From: Cervus elaphus
Lineage: Eukaryota > Chordata > Mammalia > Artiodactyla > Cervidae
Direction: 5' to 3'
NCBI RefSeq assembly: GCF_910594005.1
Contig: NC_057847.1
Coordinates: 20,930,001 to 20,994,000, forward strand
Length of the DNA stretch: 64,000 nucleotides
Numbering within the stretch: position 1 is the stretch's first letter; the number at the start of each line of letters is the position of its first letter. A model generated the notes under the pieces. That model did no database searches, was not told where the DNA came from, and saw only the letters and a program-made list of their open reading frames with translations. This document shows positions 46,552-57,370 of this stretch, piece after piece. The position numbers and the translations under genes are program-made.

Positions 46552-47439
46552 TTTTGGCAGCTTGGTAGACAATTTTCAGCAGAATCATTAAGCAGAAAGA
46601 GGAAAGGATTTTTTGAATGTGTAATATAGACTTCTGCAAACAATATCTATGAAGCAGAATGTATTTTCAAAAGTTATATTCTCTTGTTAGCAAATTTTAA
46701 AAGTATATTCTACTCAGTAGTCTATGTGCTCTTTGAGAACCAACATGAATGCTATCATAATCACTTCATTTTTAAATCATGAATAATATTAGTAAATATA
46801 AGAAATATGTTTTAACTCATACCTATTATCAGAAGAATAAACACTGTACTCTGAGACCATAGCTGAAAGCTTTGGAAGTTCCAAGTTTTGCTATTTTCTC
46901 TAAGTGGATTTAAAATACATACGTGAAGTAATGATTTCCTCCTGTTTTTATAGTGGAGTATGATACTGTTATGCAGTAAACACAGCAAGAGTGAAATGGG
47001 ATTCTGTCATATCTGAAAGCAGAATAGGTGGCTATTCTATACTAAATTGTATGCAATGAAGATACATGCCTCACAGTATTCAGTTAGTGGCCATCTTCCC
47101 TTACAAATGACAAAATCTTTGTCATTTGAATAAGCAAAAAATTCAAGAACACTTCTGAAGGAGAGTTCTGAGGAGACATGCTAGGGAAAACGGGGTTTGG
47201 CTCACCGATATTTTGTGGTGGACTATATGTCAAGGGTGCATGTCTGGGGAATGAGGATATTAACTCTGCTCTTCAGTAGTTGTACTTCACAGAGGGACTG
47301 TTTGAGCCTCTTACAGGTGAAAGACTGAGCAAACCAAAATGGAAATTTTTAAAGATCTTGACCTTTTTATCTAAAGCTTGACAGGCTTTCCTGCCAGGCA
47401 AGTCACTGAGGCTCACTTCCACCATGCTACCCAACCTTG
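46552..47439. other. No recognisable feature (intronic)
   Basis: AT-rich, no repeat or exon recognised. Confidence 0.5.
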
Positions 47440-47692
47440 GTTTATTTGTCATTCAGGGCCCAACACAGATAGCGCCTCCTTCACAGGAAACTTTCTGTGA
47501 CGCTTCCAGTCTGACTTAAGTGCCTATCCTCTGTATTCCCAAAGTAACTCCCAATTGCACCACATTCTCCCTGATTAACCACCAATCTTCACTGGACTGT
47601 TGGACTCTTGAGAACAAGGGCTGTATTTTATCTTTGTACATTTGGTGTCCGGCAGAGCTACTCAATAAAACTTCTTTGAAGGAAGGATAGAG
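47440..47692 (+). mobile_element. L2 LINE 3' end
   Basis: 'gcgcctccttcacaggaaac', 'ctcttgagaacaagggctgt' and 'agctactcaataaaacttct' follow the L2 3' end. Confidence 0.7.
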
Positions 47693-48444
47693 GAAAGGGC
47701 TCCAGTTCCTCAGTTTTCAGTGTTCCTGGTACCCCTTCTAGCAAAGGGAATTTCAGCATTTCTAAGCCCTAAGGACAAGGTGATAAGAGCAGGTGTTTAC
47801 TTTTATTTTCCTGAGAATTGTCATCCTTTTTTAGTTTAAAAGGAGTAATTAGATATAAACTTTTCTCTAGCTATAGTTCTGGCTTTCTCTGTGTGGATGG
47901 TATGGAAACTCTACAAATATCAACTGCATTCTTTGTCCTAGGTCCTAGTCTTAGGAGCATTTAGTTTAAAATCAAGGTCATTAGTTAGGGAATTAACATT
48001 CCATATGAAAACATAATATATGAACTAAGGAGTACTGGGTTTGGGGAAGGAAATAAACAAAAAATTAAAACAAGAGTACCATAGTGCCCAAGAAACTTAT
48101 AAGAAATAGAATTAATAATAAAAGGCAAGATAATATAATAAACCCCCCCCCAAAATAGATAAAGTGAAAATAGTGTTCAAGAAAGGCCAGAAAGAATGAA
48201 TTTTTGCATCCCAATAAAACTATTTTCTTTATTTTGTTATTCACTTTACTTCAATTTGCTAAGTACTTCATGGTCATCCTTAAATTTCTGTGCATGATTA
48301 TTTTTAGCTGTCAAATGTATATAATTATTTCTTCCTATTAGAATCTCCCAATCATTTATTGTGGATTCCATTTTTATCTTCCTCTTACCTGGATAATACT
48401 TGGTATTTAATACTTGGTGTTCTATACCTGGATAATACATGGTT
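47693..48444. other. No recognisable feature (intronic)
   Basis: A C-run at 48144-48151. A local direct repeat, tacctggataatac, occurs at 48386 and 48425. Confidence 0.5.
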
Positions 48445-48455
48445 AGCCACCTCAT

Positions 48456-48731
48456 CGGAGAAGGCAATGGCACCCCACTCCAGCGCTGTTGCCTGGAGAA
48501 TCCCATGGACTGGTAGGCTGCAGACCATGGGGTCGCTAAGAGTTGGACATGACTGAGCAACTTCCCTTTCACTTTTTACTTTCATGCATTGGAGAAGGAA
48601 ATGGCACCCCACTCCAGTGTTCTTGCCTGGAGAATCCCAGGGATGGGGGAGCCTGGTGGGCTGCCGTCTGTGGGGTCACACAGAGTCAGACATGACTGAA
48701 GTGACTCAGCAGCAGCAGCAGCAGCAGCAGC
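48456..48731 (+). mobile_element. Bov-A2 SINE (dimer) with target site duplication
   Basis: Two Bov-A units are linked by 'cactttcatgcattggagaa' with a CAG-repeat tail. It is flanked by agccacctcat at 48445-48455 and 48732-48742. It is inserted at the left edge of the BovB fragment that follows. Confidence 0.94.
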
Positions 48732-48733
48732 AG
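48707..48733 (+). repeat. (CAG)9 microsatellite
   Basis: Nine perfect CAG units in the tail of the Bov-A2 element, a usual site of length variation in this family. Confidence 0.95.
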
Positions 48734-48742
48734 CCACCTCAT

Positions 48743-48968
48743 GTGAAGAGTTGACTCGTTGGAAAAGACCCTGATGCTGAGAGGGATTGGGGGCAGGAGG
48801 AGAAGGGGATGATAGAGGATGAGATGGCTGAATGGCTTCACCAACTCGATGGACATGGGTTTGAGTGAACTCCAGGAGTTGGTGATGGACAGGGAGGCCT
48901 GGCATGCTGCAATTCATGGGGTCACAAAGAGTCGGACATGACTGAGCAACTGAACTGAACTGAACTGA
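48743..48968 (+). mobile_element. BovB LINE 3' end
   Basis: 'cgttggaaaagaccctgatg', 'gggggcaggaggagaagggg', 'gttggtgatggacagggagg' and three gaact units at the tail. Confidence 0.93.
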
Positions 48969-49085
48969 TCCTTAATAAGAGATGTCTTCAAATTTTAAAT
49001 AAGTTGCATACTTACCATAATGGATCATGTCAACTTAATATGATAAAATAGGTCCATTTTGTAGGCATACCTACACACATGCTAT

Positions 49086-49443
49086 TATGGACTGAATATG
49101 TCCTCCCCAAATTCACGTATTGAAGCTCTAACACCTGATAATACTTAGAAATTGGGCCTTTGAGAGATAATTAGTTACATGAGGTCATGAGGGTGGTGCC
49201 CTCATAAGGTGATTAGTGCCCTTTTAAAGTAGAGACACCAGAAAGCTATTCCTTTATCTACCATGTGAAAACATAGTGCAAAGGAAGCCATCTGCAAGCA
49301 GAAAGACAGCTCTTAGCATAACCTGACTGTGCTGGTGCCCTTGATCTTGTACTTTAAGCCTCCAAGATTGTGAGAATTTATTTGTGTTGTTTCAGCCACC
49401 CAGTCCATGGTATTTTGTTATGGCAGCTCAAGCAGACTAAGAC
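49086..49443 (+). mobile_element. MLT1-type MaLR solo LTR
   Basis: 'atggactgaatatgtcctcc', 'ggtcatgagggtggtgccct', 'ccatgtgaaaacatagtgca', 'ttgatcttgtactttaagcc' and 'tggtattttgttatggcagc' give a nearly full-length MLT1 in order, starting near the canonical 'tatggactgaat' and ending 'agactaagaca'. Confidence 0.88.
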
Positions 49444-49470
49444 ACATATGCAGCCTGTATACTGTTTTTG

Positions 49471-49511
49471 TTTTTGTTGTTATTGATTTGCTAAATCATG
49501 TCCAACTTTTT
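49471..49511 (-). mobile_element. Tiny antisense BovB/Bov-tA tail fragment
   Basis: 'gttgttattgatttgctaaa' then tcatgtccaact matches the shared 3' tail only. Confidence 0.5.
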
Positions 49512-50379
49512 CAAGTTTCTTTTTGACAGTCACGTATTAGATATATGCACAGATATATTTGTGTGACACTCCAGAGCTATAGCTATAATCAAGAGCCCCC
49601 ATAAGACCACAGTCATCTGTCAGTTTCTCTGCTGATTGGCAGTATTTTCCATGCCTGTTTATTTCAAATGTCTTTGTGAGTCCTGCCTTGTTTTTGCATC
49701 TCCTCCAGGAAAGGCTATGCACAATGAAGGTCACTGATACTTTATTGCAAGAGGCTCAATAATCTTATTTTTGTGAAAAAAATGGATTTTTATTACCTAC
49801 CTTGAAATTATTTTTTTCCTGACTCATGAACAAACATGTGGAGAAGAATAAAGCTTATTTCTATTGTATAAAGTCCCAAATTGCTATATGATTCTTTGAA
49901 TCATTCATAACAAGTTGTAGAAAGAGAAATGTTTACCATTTATTTTATCGTTCTAAATTCTTTGAGATTCTGGATCGTTCATAGTTTGTGATTTCAATGA
50001 CTATTTAAATGTTTTCTTTCTTTTAGTAGAAATAATCATATATTTATCAAGGAGGTCCAAAATAAAGAAATAAGGAATCAAGCTCATATTCACTTTGCTG
50101 TGAATTCATGCCATGCTTCTCATGAGATGTTACTATAAGGAAACCTGAAGTAAGCTAGAACATTCCATTTTTACCTGCCTTTGATATCTATATCAATTTA
50201 ATGAAGTCCTTAGATTGTGTTCAAATATCCTATTTCTTTTTTCACTCTTGAAATCCTTTTAGAATATATAGGTATTATTGATAGGGTATGTAGATATGCA
50301 TGTATGCTTACATAATATGTGGCCATATATGTGCTCTGTCCTTAATGAAATTATTTGTTCAAGGCATCCAGGAAAAAAC
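49512..50379. other. No recognisable feature (intronic)
   Basis: AT-rich; no repeat or exon recognised. Confidence 0.5.
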
Positions 50380-50530
50380 ATGCATTCACAACCACTTGTG
50401 GAGTGTCTACATGTGCCAGTCTTTGTGCTAAGGAGGAGTAATAGTGAATAAGACAGAAACTGCTTTCACTATCTGGTAGATATTACTTCTTCCTCTTGTT
50501 TAATTTGTCATCAGATAACAGAGCATTCTG
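50380..50530 (-). mobile_element. L2 LINE 3' end, antisense
   Basis: 'tgtgccagtctttgtgctaa' followed by 'gtgaataagacagaaactgc' is the antisense L2 end. Confidence 0.6.
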
Positions 50531-52061
50531 CTTATAATGAATAGTGAAGTCAGTTGATAAAATCTGCCAAGAAACATCAGGTTAAGACCTTGATGGACCT
50601 TTACAGGGTCAGGAATCACAAGGTTTCAGGAGCATGTGAAAAGGGGAACCCATAGTTCCACCATGCTGTGTCCTCTTTGGTGTCCCTTTCATTATCCTAG
50701 CCTCAACCTCACATGGCTCTGGAGCCTCATCTTCAGTGCTAGAGTTTCAAGGATTATGTGTACTTGGAGGGCACATCAGATTTTCTGGCAAGACAGATCT
50801 TCAGTCTTGGCGCTGTCCCAGGTCAGCATTTTTTAGAGTAGAGTCAACTTGGCAAAAGTGTCTGTGTCAGGCCCTCTTTTTTAAAAATGTATCTTATTCT
50901 TAACAAATCTCCAGCTAATTAAAAGAAGAAACCAACAACAACCTTGTTCCTAGGTTCTTTCAGTGACCAAGCCTTTTTCTGCCTGTGGTAAAGTAGGAGA
51001 GCTTAATAAATATAAAATGTGGCAGAATATTATTGTACAAAACATTGCTTCCAGCCCAGAAACAGTATTTCTAAATCAGCTGCTCTATAAACAATAATTG
51101 ATGGTGGTGTTCCTTGAGAAACCTTTATCAAAAGCTTGGGAACCCATCAATAGCACAGACCTTTTTTTATTCTTCTCTCTAGATTCTTATATTCAGAATT
51201 AGATCTCAAATCTCTTTGGGGAAGGGAAAAATGTCTTTTGGAATATTCTAATCCCTTTATATTTATAGTGGCTTTTGAGGGTGCTAAAGATGAATTGGAG
51301 TGCTATTTAGCAATCTGTGAAGTTTCAACATCTTTGTGGAACTCAGTAGGGATCTTGGAAAAATACTTTTTTTCACAGGTTTAGCTGTCAATTTAAGTTT
51401 TATTACCTTCCTTTTTACATTCTAATGCTTGAGACAACATGAAAGAACATAAATTATGTAAATAGTACCTTATTTTCATGGAATTCTAGTATCAGAGGGC
51501 TTTAATGTATTTTAAAGACATACTACAATGAAATTTTTTTTAACACATCTATGTTTAAAATAGGCTACATGTGTCTTTGTGGTACCCTTTTTGCAGAGCA
51601 GAAGGTTGTAGAATATAATCTAGTCTTCTCATTTCTTCCCATAGACAGCTCTGCCAATGAAAAGGGGGCAGTAAAAACTATCAGACAGGCAAGAGCTGGT
51701 TCTCCACCCAACAGTATCCTGAATTTAAATGTGTGTATTTCTCACAGGTTGTTCATGTGGGGCATATTATTTAAAGTATCCAATAAATCCTCATGGCTCC
51801 TAACATCAGGCCTTGCAGTATATTCTATTCAGAAGATGAATTTGTCTTGTCAGTCTCATACTTGTTTTCTCTTATTAGGGACAGTTTCTAGAGCCAAGTG
51901 AAGATCTGAGAGGTAGAGTAGGAAATATATGTGTTCTCTTTCGCAGGCTTGTGATTTACAAATAATTAGATACATACAGAAAGTCTCCAACGATTCGAAA
52001 CTTGTATCTGGGTCTAATTTCTTTGTTTTCCTTATGTAGACATCAAATTTCCATAATATGT
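50531..52061. other. No recognisable feature (intronic)
   Basis: No repeat family or exon recognised. The 116-codon frame at 51551-51901 has no recognisable protein content. Confidence 0.5.
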
Positions 52062-52074
52062 AAAAGGGTTAGTT
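52062..52074 (+). repeat. Target word, copy 1 of 3
   Basis: aaaagggttagtt; the same word recurs at 52805-52817 and 53712-53724. Confidence 0.9.
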
Positions 52075-52804
52075 CAGTTCAGTTCAGTCACTCAGTCATG
52101 TCCGACTCTTTGCGACCCCATGAACTGCAGCACACCAGGCCTCCCTGTCCATCACCAACTCCTGGAGTCTACCCAAACCCATGTCCATTAAGTCGGTGAT
52201 GCCATCCAGCCATCTCATCCTCTGTCGTCCCCTTCTCCTCCTGCCCTCAATCTTTCCCAGCATCAGGGTCTTTTCCAATGAGTCAGCTCTTCGCATCAGA
52301 TGGCCAAAGTATTGGAGCTTCAGCTTCAGCATCAGTCCTTCCAATGAACACCCAGGACTGATCTCCTTTAGGATGGACTGGTTAGATCTTCCTTGTAGTC
52401 CAAGGGACTCTCAAGAGTCTTCTCCAACACCACAGTTCAAAAGCATCAATTCTTCTGCTCTCAGCTTTCTTTATAGTCCAACTGTCACATCCATACATGA
52501 CTACTGGAAAAACCATAGCCTTGGCTAGATGGACCTTGTTGACAAAGTAACGTCTCTGCTTTTTAATATGCTGTCTAGGTTGGTCATAGCTTTCCTTCCA
52601 GGGAATAAGTGTGTTTTAATTTCATGGCTGCAATCACCATCTGCAGTGATTTTGGAGCCCAAAAAAATAAAGTCAGCCACTGTTTCCTCATCTATTTGCC
52701 ATGAAGTGATGGGCCCAGATGCAAAAATGATCTTAGTTTTCTGAATGTTGAGCTTTAAGCCAACTTTTTCACTCTCCTCTTTCACCTTCATCAAGAGGCT
52801 TTTT
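52075..52804 (-). pseudogene. BovB LINE, 5'-truncated, antisense
   Basis: The 3' tail (repeated cagtt) is at the left and the truncated 5' side at 52804. The minus-strand frames keep the C-terminal BovB words LKLQYFGHLMRRADSLEKTL and VMDREAWCAAVHGVAKS, and further left KLNIQKTKI and GPITSWQIDEETVADF. The frame is broken between them. Flanked by copies 1 and 2 of aaaagggttagtt. Confidence 0.92.
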
Positions 52805-52819
52805 AAAAGGGTTAGTTGT
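52805..52819 (+). repeat. Target word, copy 2 of 3
   Basis: aaaagggttagttgt, shared by the BovB on its left and the L1 on its right. Confidence 0.9.
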
Positions 52820-53711
52820 AAATCAAAACCACAATGAGGTACCATTACACACCAGTCAGGATGGCTGCTATCCAAAAGTCTACAAGCAATAAATGCTGGA
52901 GAGGCTGTGGAGAAAAGGGAACCCTCTTACACTGTTGGTGGGAATGCAAACTAGTACAGCCACTATGGAAAACAGTGTGGAGATTCCTTAAAAAACTGGA
53001 AATAGAACTGCCATATGACCCAGCAATACCACTTCTGGGCATACACACTGAGGAAACCAGATCTGAAAGAGACACATGCACCCCAATGTTCATCGCAGCA
53101 CTGTTTATAATAGCCAGGACATGGAAGCAACCTAGATGCCCATCAGCAGATGAATGGATAAGGAAGCTGTGGTACATATACACCATGGAATTTTACTCAG
53201 CCATCAAAAAGAATTCATTTGAACCAGTCCTAATGAGATGGATGAAACTGGAGCCCCTTATACAGAGTGAAGTAAGCCAGAAAGATAAAGAACATTACAG
53301 CATACTAACACATATATATGGAATTTAGAAAGATGGTAACGATAACCCTATATGCAAAACAGAAAAAGAGACACAGAAATACAGAACAGACTTTTGAACT
53401 CTGTGGGAGAAGGTGAGGGTGGGATGTTTCAAAAGAACAGCATGTATACTATCTATGGTGAAACAGATCACCAGCCCAGGTTGGATGCATGAGACAAGTG
53501 CTCCGGCCTGGTGCACTGGGAAGACCCAGAGGAATCGGGTGGAGAGGGAGATGGGAGGGGGGATCGGGATGGGGAATAAGTGTAAATCTATGGCTCATTC
53601 ATATCAATGTATGACAAAACCCACTGGAAAAAAAAAATAAATAAAAAAAAAAAAAAAAAAAGGAAGGAAACATGCTATCACTTCATAAATGTAAAAAAAA
53701 AAAAAAAAAAT
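52820..53711 (+). pseudogene. L1 LINE 3' end (ORF2 C-terminus, 3'UTR, two A-tails)
   Basis: A severely 5'-truncated ruminant L1. The last 164 codons of ORF2 are uninterrupted (to the stop at about 53328) and include KGTLLHCWWECKLVQPLWKT, ELPYDPAIPLLGI, MFIAALF and EFYSAIKKN. This lack of decay suggests a young insertion. The 3'UTR ends in an A-rich tail (53628-53661). A 31-nt non-L1 segment follows (53662-53692), and then a second A18 tail (53693-53710). The element is flanked by aaaagggttagttgt at 52805-52819 and 53712-53726. Confidence 0.93.
53662..53692 (+). other. Putative L1 3' transduction (31 nt)
   Basis: Unique sequence between two poly(A) tracts, inside the target duplication, beginning ggaaggaaacatgctatcac. 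It ends with a cataaa word 8 nt before the second tail, a variant polyadenylation signal. It is best explained as flank of the source L1, read through and co-retrotransposed. Confidence 0.7.
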
Positions 53712-53726
53712 AAAAGGGTTAGTTGT
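53712..53726 (+). repeat. Target word, copy 3 of 3
   Basis: aaaagggttagttgt immediately after the second L1 A-tail; continues into unique DNA (catgataatc). Confidence 0.9.
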
Positions 53727-54624
53727 CATGATAATCAAATCCACAAAATTTCCATTTCCAAAATGAGCTGAAGCTACTAGATGCTAAAATGATTACCAAT
53801 AGCCATTATCACATGATATGTACTTAAGTTTCAACTTTGAAGTACTTGCCTTCTAAAGGAAACAGTGGCATTCATTCATTTAGTCAGTCAGTCATTCAGC
53901 ATTTCTATCCCACTTCCTCCCCAAAACCACTTGGAACATCCCGTGTGATCTGAGAAATAAGGCTGCCTGACATGTTCCAAAGGGAGTCTTCTGACAGTCC
54001 TACCTGGCCTTGGACTCTGCTTCGTGCCACCCTGGGGGGCAGGAACCAGAGTGGAGGGGAGAGAAAGGAAGGGCAGTCTATTTCATTACATGGGGAAGGA
54101 GCACTTGACAAGAGTCAGAACACACAATGGACTTGTTTTCTTTGATCTTGAAAAAAGTAACTTGGTTCTACTTTTCCTCAATCTAAAACCAGGGGTGATT
54201 AATACTCTCTTTGTCTATATCATGACATCATGAAAATTTGAGTTATTATATTTATGGAGTATTGAGGATATGACTGACGGTTTAGAAAATTTCTGGAATT
54301 TAGTGAATGTGAAAAAATCAAAACAATATAACATACCACCATCCTATTTTTAGTAATTTAAAATACCCATTAATTTCAAATGAGATGTTTATGAGGTGAT
54401 TCCCAAACAGAAAAGCTGTATTCTTATAAATAATATAAATATTTTAGTTAATATTTCTATCTCTTTGATCTCATCTTCTTAACCAGTTACCTTAAATAAA
54501 TCAAGGTATGTTTATCACTGGGGCTAGAATTGTGCATTAGAGCAGTCCTAACTAAGGTCGATGCTAAGAATATGGCTAAGCCCTCATTCGTGAGCTTTAA
54601 ATTTACAGTCAGCTTGAAGAAGTC

Positions 54625-54672
54625 ATGTCTGGCACTAGGCAGGTACTCAATTTATGTTAGCTTGAATGATAT
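54625..54672 (+). mobile_element. L2 LINE 3' terminus fragment
   Basis: 'ctggcactaggcaggtactc' and aatttatgttagcttgaatga match the last bases of L2. Confidence 0.5.
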
Positions 54673-57219
54673 AAAAGTAGTGCATACCTAAAGACCAGAA
54701 TCACCTGACTGCCTGAAAACCATGAAGAGGAATGATGAATTTTGAGCAGTGCTGGGGAGGAGGTGTATTGAGTGGAGGTTGGGAATAACCACAACTAGTT
54801 TGGCTGGATTCCTTTTTTCTCCATTTACCTCCAATAATATTTAGATTATAAGGGCCATGTATAAAGATATTTTGAGCCGAAAAGCTTTGCACCTGTAACA
54901 CACTGTAATTGACACCAAAGACACAAACATATTTTCTGTTATATTTTCAAACTACTGTTGGCTTCCAAATATAGAACCTTTATTCTCACATTATTTATTA
55001 ATCAATTTGATATTAGTTAAAATGGAAATTTAAAATATTTTAAACTCAAAATAGTCCACATGTTCATTTATCCTTTTTGTATTGATAAGGGAATTATATT
55101 CTAAAAATTCTTTGGATCTTTGACTGTTACAGAACTCTCTTCACCATACTGCCTTCTTTTTTTATTTAATTTGCCAATTTAATTTGAATTTAATTTGCCA
55201 ATCATATGAGAAAAACCCATGCAACCTGTGCAGTAATATCTAATTGTAAATTCAGTGTGACATCTACCTGTAAACTCAATGCTTCCTCAAAAGCGACTGG
55301 TAGGTTTATACTCTATCCCCAAATATTATATAGCCCTTAAAGATATGTACATATGTGTGAAAACTTTTTTCTTAGAATATAAACATTAGCCTAAATACAA
55401 CTTTAAAAATATACAAGCCAAGATATTCTAGCTCCATAGCTGTCAGAAATAGCAGAGAAATGTATCAATCTGTAGACTTCTGGGGCAGGAAGGGAGGGAT
55501 TAAAACAGATTCATTTTAAATCAGTTCCTTCATAAAAGAACTTTCTAGAAAGAGCCTGTGGCACATAGCTCATCACTCCTTGTGCAATCAGACCCTCCAT
55601 TGTCTTCTGAGAGAGCTGCCGCTTCACAGGCCCGGCCCCTTTAATGGATGAGTAGCCTCTGAAGAAGAATTGTGACACCCAGATGTGGAGTTCTTTGAAG
55701 CTACACTTTCTGGGGAACCATCATTTTGGTTACAAGCAAGAGTAATATCAATTTCCTGGGGATCAGGCATCCCAGGAAATTATCAGCAATTCATAGACTT
55801 TCCTTTTTGCATTTGCTTCAGCCTCAAGGGTAATCACAAAAGATTATAGTCTCCATTTCAGCTTCCATATCACTGAAATGTTCTTCTCTGCTGAGAACAA
55901 TTGATTTCCAGAGGCCAGCTTTTAACCCCAGCTTCAGGAGGCCACTTGAACTGCAATGGTTTGATAACTTCCAGCAGTTGTTACTGTGATATGGTTCTGA
56001 TGTGAGGCAGAGATTCAGTGATTCCTGACTAATTATAAGAATCCCTTTAAATCAAGTAATGTATCAACTTCTCATGCTATTGGATATCGTTATTTTTTTT
56101 TCCATTTTAGTAAGTGTTAGAAGTTGAGGGAGACAGAAGGGTAAATAAAAGTTTTCAAATGAGTGTTGTGAAGATTTTGAAGCCAGCATCCTGAGAGACT
56201 GAATTTCAGAATGGAAAACAGAATAACTCAGAAATGTTTCTGAAAGTCTTCAGAGGTAGATTAAAAATACCAGTGATTTTGCTTCATAATATTAAGACTC
56301 TTCATGAACATTACTAAGGGATTTTGTGATTCATGACAACTTGCTCTGTAATTCTTATAGGTCTTTCTCCTTTGCTTGATTAGGAAATCTTGATGCCATG
56401 TCCATGGTCAAACTGTAAGGAAATTGACGTATTTTTAACTGATTATTTTATTTTATTTGCCATATTCACTTTTCTCTTATATATGATGCTCTTACTCTGA
56501 ACACACAGGGACAGAAAGGGCTTTGTTTATATTTGAAATAAATTTGGTGGATAAAATAGTTTTACCTAGAAGTAAATGTTCCTTCGTTACAAATTCAAAA
56601 CACTACATTTCCTTACAAATTCAAAGGAAGGCAGTTCAGTTTAAACTACTTTTGGTGTGAAGTGTAGCCTCCTTTCATCTCATAAAAATAATTATAAATC
56701 AAGTGAATAAATATTAATGTCAAGCTGTACTTATTTAATAAAGCAATTATCGCCCCCAGAGAGCAGAGGAAGGCACTTTATTAAAATTCTTTATTTTACT
56801 TTGCAAGTATGGTATATTTTGTATTATATAAATGCAGAGTTGAATCAAAAATGTTTTTTTTTGCTGAGAAGAGTAAATATGTATATACATATCCATCCAT
56901 ACAAAAAGGTAATAGCAAGATGACTATATAATATATAATAGTTTTTATGTAACCCACCCACAAAACCACTCAGGGACCACTTTCCTAACTAAAGTCCTAA
57001 AATGTTAAGTGTGGCAGGGAAGCCTGCTTGAAGAAGGACCAGTAGAATCAACGTTGGTATAGCCACGACATCCCTGGAAGGGAGTGGGAGAAGGGAACAG
57101 ATAAAATGCAAGATGCCCAGTTAAAGTTGATTTCCAGGTAAACAACAAAGCACTTTTAATATAATAATATCCTATGCAACATTTGGCACATCATTTATAT
57201 TTTTTAAAAAAGATTTTGA

Positions 57220-57370
57220 TTTCAAACTTGGTAACCAGAGGAGGAGATCTGGGTTCTGGTCTTAGCTATAGAGGTTCAAGCAAGTTACTAAAATTCTCCA
57301 AATCTTTTCCCATTTTCAAGTTGGTCTAAAATAATACTGGTAAGACTGGGACCTGACCTACATACCTTAA
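57220..57370 (+). mobile_element. MIR SINE
   Basis: 'gagatctgggttctggtctt' and 'caagcaagttactaaaattc' are in MIR order. Confidence 0.6.
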
